Below are positions 14,227 through 18,736 of a stretch of 18,736 nt of DNA, one piece after another. Source of the stretch: an uncultured Bacilli bacterium (GTDB lineage Bacteria; Bacillota_I; Bacilli_A; RF39; UBA660); contig CALVPL010000033.1 of assembly GCA_944351315.1 (NCBI GenBank), positions 1 through 18,736 of the forward strand, given 5' to 3'. Made by a program: the position numbers and the translations under genes. The notes under the pieces are model-generated. The model saw nothing but the letters and a program-made list of their open reading frames with translations. It was not told where the DNA came from and ran no database searches. Numbering within the stretch: the stretch's first letter is position 1; each line of letters begins with the position of its first letter.

Positions 14227-16542
14227 AACTTTAAATATCTTTTCATAAATATCTTTATATTCTTTAACAAAAACAATTTCAAGTTGACTTCGTATTTCTT
14301 TTGGAACTTTTTTAACATCTAATTCATTAGCCTTAGGTAAAAACAATTTTTTAATTCCTTGATTGTAAGCACTGATAACTTTTTCTTTAATTCCACCAAC
14401 CGGCATAATTTCCCCGCGAAGTGTCATCTCACCTGTCATCGCAATATCTAAAGAAACTTTTTTATTTGTATAAAGACTAATCAAAGAAGTAGTAATGGCC
14501 ACACCTGCACTAGGTCCATTTTTTGGAATAGCTCCTTCTAACATATGAATATGAACATCTTTTTTAGAAAAAACATTCTCATTGATCTCAAACTTTTTCG
14601 CATTTGTCTTTAAATAACTTAAAACAACACTTAAAGATTCTTTCATAACCTCTCCAAGTAAACCCGTTACAATGACATGACCTTTTCCATCATATAAAAT
14701 AGATTCAATCGGCATAATTACTCCACCAGTATTTGTTACAGCAAGCCCATTTACCAACCCACTGGCCAAGAGTTTAGGTTGCAAATCCGCCACCGTAAGT
14801 TGTTCGTCTAAATATTTTTTAACATCCTTAGCTTCTACAACGATATTCAAATTTTGTTTTCTTTTCACACTATTCATTAAAATTTTCCGTAAAATCGTTT
14901 CCAATTTTCTTCTTAAATCCCGAACACCAGCTTCATTCGTATAATTTAAAATAATATGATTCAATGCTTCATCACTAAAAGAAACTTCTTCTTTTTGAAT
15001 ATGATATTCCAAATAAATCGCTGGCAATAAATATTCTTTTGCCAATTTAATTTTTTCTAAAGTCGAATAACTAGATAATTCAATCATTTCTAAACGATCT
15101 CTTAATTCTAAAGGAATATCTTCTTTATAATTGGCTGTCAAAATAAACAATACATGACTTAAATCAAACGGTTCTTCTAAATAAGAATCGACAAAATTTT
15201 GATTTAAATTTGGATCTAAAACATCAAGTAAAACACTAGATGGATCTCCTCGATAATCTTTAAGCATTTTATCTACTTCATCAATTAATAAAACCGGATT
15301 TTTACTACCACATTTTTGTAATGCTGTAATAATCTTTCCAGGTGAAGAGCCAATATAAGTTCGCCTGTGTCCCACTAATTCAGCGGCATCACTTAAGCCT
15401 CCCACACTAATTTTATAAAAAGAACGATGTAAAGAAGCCGCAATAGAAGAAGCAATCGTACTTTTTCCAACTCCTGGAGGACCTACCAAACAAAGAATTG
15501 GACTTGTAAGCATAGGATTTCGACTTTTCATTGCCGCATATTCTAATATTCTTTCTTTCACTTCTTTTAATCCATAATGCGATTTATTTAAAGTATTTGT
15601 AATATATTTTAAATCTAAAGCTTCAATCGTTTCTTCATTCCAAGGAAGAGAAAAGAAGGTTTCCAAATAATTTCTCACAAAAGCCAAATCCGGACTCATA
15701 TCATTCATAAATTCATATTTTTGAATTTCATAAAGAATTTTTTTCTTCGTTTTTAAAGACAATTCCAAACTATCCAATTTTTCTCGATAAAGATCTGCTT
15801 CTCGCGTTCTTTTACTATCTTCTCCCAACTCTTTTTGGATTTCTTTTAAACGTTCTCGCAAAACAAATTCTTTCTGACTTTTATCTAATTCTTGTTGTAA
15901 AGATTGATTAATACGTTGATCTAATTTTAAAACTTTCAATTCAATAATTAAATCTTCAATTAAAGTATTTGCTCTCTTTAAAGGATTCATTTCCTCTAAA
16001 TAAAAAAGCTTTTTTTCTAATGTGGATGGCAAAAAAATAGCAACTCGATCTGTGATATCATTTAAAGAATCTTTTTCTTCAATATTTTGCAAAATAGAAT
16101 TATCGGCATTTAAAGAAGTTCGAACATATCTTTTAATTAATTTAATCAGTTCTTTTTTTAAAGCCGTCTCTTCTCCCACATCCCCTTTTACAATTTCTGG
16201 AACTAAGTAACTACATTGCAATAATTCTTTCGTTTTTTCAGGATTAAAATATCGATGGACTTTAACTCTTTTTACTCCCTTAATCGTTACTCTAGTATGG
16301 CCATTCGGCAATAATATTTTCTTAATGATTTTAGCGATAACAGCAATTGTAGGTAAATCTTCAACATCTGGAAGTTCCTCTAAAATATCTTTAGGAGAAA
16401 TTAAAACAAATTCACTTTGATAATTCTTTTCACTAATTTCTATCGTTTTTAAGGATAGAGAATTATTTAGCTCCAACTTTACCTCTTGATTAGGAAGCAA
16501 AATCAAGTTTTTCAAAAGCACGACCGGTAAAGTCTTTGCCAT
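14224..16542 (-). CDS. lon: ATP-dependent Lon protease
   Basis: Lon degrades damaged and short-lived regulatory proteins in the cytoplasm. The 772-residue length is normal. Order of domains: N-terminal substrate-binding domain (about 1-205), coiled-coil region (about 210-305), AAA+ ATPase with Walker A GPPGVGKS (Lys360) and Walker B VLLIDEVDK, and C-terminal peptidase with Ser678 in NGPSAGVA and Lys721 in GGIKEK, the Lon Ser-Lys pair. All key residues are present. The ATG has AAGGAG about 8 bases upstream. It has its own promoter and lies directly after tig, as a chaperone plus protease block; in many Firmicutes tig and clpX-lon also lie together, but clpX is absent from this window. No CtsR or CIRCE operator was seen. 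Confidence 0.98.
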   Translation of the reverse strand: MAKTLPVVLLKNLILLPNQEVKLELNNSLSLKTIEISEKNYQSEFVLISPKDILEELPDVEDLPTIAVIAKIIKKILLPNGHTRVTIKGVKRVKVHRYFNPEKTKELLQCSYLVPEIVKGDVGEETALKKELIKLIKRYVRTSLNADNSILQNIEEKDSLNDITDRVAIFLPSTLEKKLFYLEEMNPLKRANTLIEDLIIELKVLKLDQRINQSLQQELDKSQKEFVLRERLKEIQKELGEDSKRTREADLYREKLDSLELSLKTKKKILYEIQKYEFMNDMSPDLAFVRNYLETFFSLPWNEETIEALDLKYITNTLNKSHYGLKEVKERILEYAAMKSRNPMLTSPILCLVGPPGVGKSTIASSIAASLHRSFYKISVGGLSDAAELVGHRRTYIGSSPGKIITALQKCGSKNPVLLIDEVDKMLKDYRGDPSSVLLDVLDPNLNQNFVDSYLEEPFDLSHVLFILTANYKEDIPLELRDRLEMIELSSYSTLEKIKLAKEYLLPAIYLEYHIQKEEVSFSDEALNHIILNYTNEAGVRDLRRKLETILRKILMNSVKRKQNLNIVVEAKDVKKYLDEQLTVADLQPKLLASGLVNGLAVTNTGGVIMPIESILYDGKGHVIVTGLLGEVMKESLSVVLSYLKTNAKKFEINENVFSKKDVHIHMLEGAIPKNGPSAGVAITTSLISLYTNKKVSLDIAMTGEMTLRGEIMPVGGIKEKVISAYNQGIKKLFLPKANELDVKKVPKEIRSQLEIVFVKEYKDIYEKIFKV

Positions 16543-16569
16543 AATACCACTCCTTACACAATAGTTTTT

Positions 16570-16598
16570 ATTATAAGTTGTATTAAAAAAAATGTAAA
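16570..16598 (-). promoter_or_regulatory. Sigma-A promoter of lon
   Basis: Minus-strand TTTACA (16593-16598), 17 bases, TATAAT (16570-16575). The transcript would start near 16563, about 20 bases before the ATG. No heat-shock operator is visible around it. Confidence 0.75.
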
Positions 16599-16607
16599 GA
16601 TTTTTTC

Positions 16608-16638
16608 AAAAAAAAGAAATACTTTTTCTCGTATTTCT
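16608..16638 (-). terminator. Intrinsic terminator of tig
   Basis: AGAAATAC (16615-16622) pairs with GTATTTCT (16631-16638) around an 8-base loop, followed on the leftward transcript by T7. The outer arm includes the first bases of the tig stop codon region. Confidence 0.85.
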
Positions 16639-17890
16639 ATTCATTATTTTTCTTTAAGAACTCTAAAGTCTTACGCATTTTAGCATCGTATTTTAAAACT
16701 TCCATACTTCCAAAAGCCTTTAAAAGTTCTTCTTTAGAAATTCCATAATTTTGAGCCATTTCTTCAGCATCTTTATCCGCTTCTTCATCGGTAACTTCAA
16801 TTTTTTCAGCTTCAGCAACAGCTTCTAATAAATAACGGTATTTAATTCTTTTTGTAGCCTCAGGTTCCATATTTTTATGAACATCATCCATAGTCATTTT
16901 AGAAAATTCTAAATATTGATCCATTTTTAAACCTTGCATTTTTAATTGATCTTCAAATTGATGAATCATTCTATGAACTTCATCATCAACAATTTCAGGA
17001 GTAAGTTCTACTTTCATATTTTCTGAAGCTTTAGATAATACTTCTTCAATAAAGCGATCATCCATTTCATCTTGTTTATGCTTCTTTAAAACTTCTTCGA
17101 CTTCTTTAGCAAGTTCATCAGCATTTGTTACTTTATCATAACCAAGATCTTTAAAGAAATTTTCATCAATATCTGGTAAAACTCTAGTTTTAATTTCTTT
17201 TAATGTAACATGGAAAGTAACTTTCTTACCAGCTAAATCTTTTACATAATCTTTAGGAAATTGTAAATCCAAATCTTTTTCTTCATTAACTTTCATTCCT
17301 AAAACTCCTTCTTCAAATCCAGGAATAAAAGTATGAGAACCAATTTCTAATGGGAAGTTTTCGCCACTTCCACCTTCTAATTCTTCGCCATCAACATAGC
17401 CTTTAAAATCAATTACAGCTGTGTCGCCATCTTCTACCTTGCCATCTTCTTTTACACGAATTTCAGCGAATTCTTCTCTTAAATGATCAATTTCATGATC
17501 AATTTCTTCTTTAGTAACTTTTACTTTATCTTTCTTGATTTTTAATCCTTTATATTCTCCAAGCTTCACTTCTGGTTTACCAGTAATTGTGATTTCAAAA
17601 GTAACAGAATCTTTATCGATAGCTGGAATATCTACTTTAGGTTCAATAACTGGTTCTACTTTACTTTCCTTTAAAGCTTTTTGATATGCATCGTTAATAC
17701 AAGTATCAACAGCATCCACATATAAAGATTCAATCCCAAATTTTTCTAAATAAATATTTTTTGGAACAGCTCCTTTTCTAAAGCCATCCACTTTAACTTC
17801 TTTAACATGTTTTTTAAAAGCTTTATCTAAAGCTTTTTGCCATTCTTCACCTTCAATTTTAATTGTAACTTTTTCTATATTTTTTGCCAT
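16637..17890 (-). CDS. tig: Trigger factor (ribosome-associated chaperone and prolyl isomerase)
   Basis: Trigger factor binds the ribosome exit tunnel and shields new chains. The 417-residue protein has the ribosome-binding signature GFRKGAVP (36-43), an FKBP-type prolyl isomerase domain (about 150-230) with GDTAVIDFKGYVDGEE and FIPGFEEGVLGM, and a long helical C-terminal chaperone domain. Length is near the family norm of about 430. The ATG start has AAAGGAG about 9 bases upstream. It is probably monocistronic, with its own promoter and terminator, and lies upstream of lon in the same direction. Confidence 0.97.
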   Translation of the reverse strand: MAKNIEKVTIKIEGEEWQKALDKAFKKHVKEVKVDGFRKGAVPKNIYLEKFGIESLYVDAVDTCINDAYQKALKESKVEPVIEPKVDIPAIDKDSVTFEITITGKPEVKLGEYKGLKIKKDKVKVTKEEIDHEIDHLREEFAEIRVKEDGKVEDGDTAVIDFKGYVDGEELEGGSGENFPLEIGSHTFIPGFEEGVLGMKVNEEKDLDLQFPKDYVKDLAGKKVTFHVTLKEIKTRVLPDIDENFFKDLGYDKVTNADELAKEVEEVLKKHKQDEMDDRFIEEVLSKASENMKVELTPEIVDDEVHRMIHQFEDQLKMQGLKMDQYLEFSKMTMDDVHKNMEPEATKRIKYRYLLEAVAEAEKIEVTDEEADKDAEEMAQNYGISKEELLKAFGSMEVLKYDAKMRKTLEFLKKNNE

Positions 17891-17918
17891 TTAAAATAGC
17901 TCCTTTCATTCAAGGTAT

Positions 17919-17947
17919 ATTATAACTTGTTCTATAAAGAAATGCAA
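17919..17947 (-). promoter_or_regulatory. Sigma-A promoter of tig
   Basis: Minus-strand TTGCAT (17942-17947), 17 bases, TATAAT (17919-17924). Start of transcription near 17912 leaves a leader of about 20 bases carrying the AAAGGAG site. Confidence 0.8.
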
Positions 17948-18013
17948 ACGATTTTTCTTGGAAATTTCTTTTTAATACTTTCATTGTAAAGTAAGTCGAC
18001 TCTTTTCCAGAAT

Positions 18014-18343
18014 CTAAAAATCTTTTTCCATTTTTAGAATCATTTGATCATAGATCTTATAAAAGTATTGAACATGATATTCCAAAAAGAAATAATGCAA
18101 AATATAAAAAATCAAAAAGACAAGTAAGATAAAAAATATCGGTAAAAAGATATAAGAAATCATTCCTAAGGCCAAAAAAGCTAATGCAAACAACGCGAAA
18201 AACATTGTTACAATTAAATGAATAAGTCTTTCATGTTGAAAAAATTCAATTTTTACTTTCAACTCTTCGACATCACTCTTCACTATCTTGCTCTTTAATT
18301 TCTTCTCCATTTCCTTCACATAATTCTGTAGATATTTTCTCAT
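18014..18343 (-). CDS. Small two-helix membrane protein (unknown)
   Basis: I do not recognise this 109-residue protein. It has a charged, Lys/Glu-rich N-terminal segment (1-35) that may form a helix, two strongly hydrophobic helices (about 39-61 and 64-86) making a hairpin, and a short aromatic C-terminal tail. The ATG has AAAGGG 8 bases upstream and overlaps the end of the preceding frame by 71 bases. An in-frame Met12 has AAGG only about 2 bases away, so the longer start is preferred. The overlap points to coupled translation with the membrane protein before it. No clear terminator lies between its stop and the tig promoter; an AAAGTA/TACTTT hairpin there lacks a T-run. Confidence 0.65.
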   Translation of the reverse strand: MRKYLQNYVKEMEKKLKSKIVKSDVEELKVKIEFFQHERLIHLIVTMFFALFALAFLALGMISYIFLPIFFILLVFLIFYILHYFFLEYHVQYFYKIYDQMILKMEKDF

Positions 18344-18734
18344 TTTTTAAACCCTTTCTTTCTATTCTACTTAAAATAAATGAAACAACGATTGCTAAAA
18401 GAATAACCATCCAAAGATTTTTACTAACCTCATTAATTATATAATTTATAAAAGTGGCAGCATGAACGACTCGGTTCATCAAAACTTCTTTAACAACGGT
18501 TCCCAGTAAAATTTCTACAAATACTAAAATTAAAGCATAAAGGAAAAAATATTTCTTAAAATAAAAACACCGTTTTCCCTTATTAATAAAGAAAAGAATC
18601 ATTAACAACAAGAAAAGAAGAAGCAGAATCTGTAAAATAATTAAAGGATCAATAATAAATCTCATAAAAGAAACAAAATATTCCAAAGGAATTGTACGAA
18701 AAACTAAAATATTTTCATCAATTAACTTCGTCAT
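18273..18734 (-). CDS. Small integral membrane protein (unknown)
   Basis: This 153-residue protein has three likely transmembrane helices (about 29-51, 62-82, 106-123) and an acidic C-terminal tail (about 133-153, rich in Glu). No family was recognised. The ATG at 18734 lies at the window edge, so its binding site cannot be checked and a start further upstream is possible. The acidic tail is coded in the 71 bases shared with the next gene, whose N-terminus is basic in the other frame. The pair probably forms one transcription unit continuing beyond the window. Confidence 0.6.
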   Translation of the reverse strand: MTKLIDENILVFRTIPLEYFVSFMRFIIDPLIILQILLLLFLLLMILFFINKGKRCFYFKKYFFLYALILVFVEILLGTVVKEVLMNRVVHAATFINYIINEVSKNLWMVILLAIVVSFILSRIERKGLKNEKISTELCEGNGEEIKEQDSEE

Positions 18735-18736
18735 AA

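Noticed and set aside
17960..18000. Terminator after the 109-residue membrane protein gene (TACTTT/AAAGTA hairpin)
   Set aside because: The 6-bp stem has no following T-run on the leftward transcript, so it is not convincing.
18273..18360. Programmed -1 frameshift fusing the two membrane proteins at TTTAAAA
   Set aside because: A -1 slip at this in-frame heptamer runs at once into TGA and the second gene is in the other frame, so no fusion results; the second gene has its own AAAGGG site.
1..18736. CRISPR arrays, insertion sequences, tRNA or rRNA genes
   Set aside because: I saw no regularly spaced repeats, transposase motifs, terminal inverted repeats or tRNA-like cloverleaf sequences.

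Overview
This window is AT-rich chromosomal DNA from a low-GC Gram-positive bacterium. The code is standard: TGG codes Trp, and TGA ends the DNA-glycosylase gene. Shine-Dalgarno sites and sigma-A-type promoters are easy to read. A D-Ala-D-Ala carboxypeptidase shows that the cell makes peptidoglycan. A T-box leader on ileS, the rplS/lepB neighbourhood and many short intergenic hairpin terminators point to Bacillota, probably a gut Bacilli lineage near Erysipelotrichales, RF39 or Acholeplasma relatives. That placement is an inference from gene content, not a tree. No mobile element, CRISPR array, tRNA or rRNA was seen.

Left part (1-3911). The 5' end of a leftward gene is followed by an AT-rich gap. 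A rightward two-gene operon comes next: a membrane-anchored protein with Ig-like repeats and a C39-like cysteine peptidase domain, then a small membrane-anchored protein with a two-cysteine motif (CG[FY]TY...GCGG). That small protein has a clear paralogue facing it on the other strand, downstream of signal peptidase I (lepB). The two paralogues converge on one short bidirectional terminator.

Middle part (3912-9730). rplS (L19) runs leftward from a strong extended -10 promoter and ends at its own terminator. A class II-like Fic protein runs divergently. Then comes a leftward cluster read in the order dacA-like carboxypeptidase, NfeD protein, SPFH/paraslipin protein, transglutaminase-like protein, hypoxanthine/uracil-type DNA glycosylase. 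NfeD plus SPFH is a well-known pair. The last two genes look like riders on the same transcript behind a weak hairpin.

Right part (9731-18736). All genes run leftward: two overlapping small membrane proteins, trigger factor (tig), Lon protease, a membrane-anchored Ig-like plus degenerate CAP-domain protein, and ileS. The ileS leader is a complete T-box riboswitch with an AUC specifier, a UGGU bulge and a terminator hairpin, preceded by a perfect TTGACA-17-TATAAT promoter. tig and lon each have their own good promoter and terminator and together form a protein folding and quality-control block.

The most notable observation is in IleRS. The class I HIGH signature reads GLHH instead of HxGH. 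This altered motif has been linked to very high mupirocin resistance in some type 2 IleRS enzymes, and here it sits in a T-box-controlled, apparently housekeeping ileS. Other points of interest are the convergent paralogue pair, a CAP domain without its usual catalytic residues, a histone-like lysine-rich tail on NfeD, and repeated placement of stop codons inside terminator hairpins.
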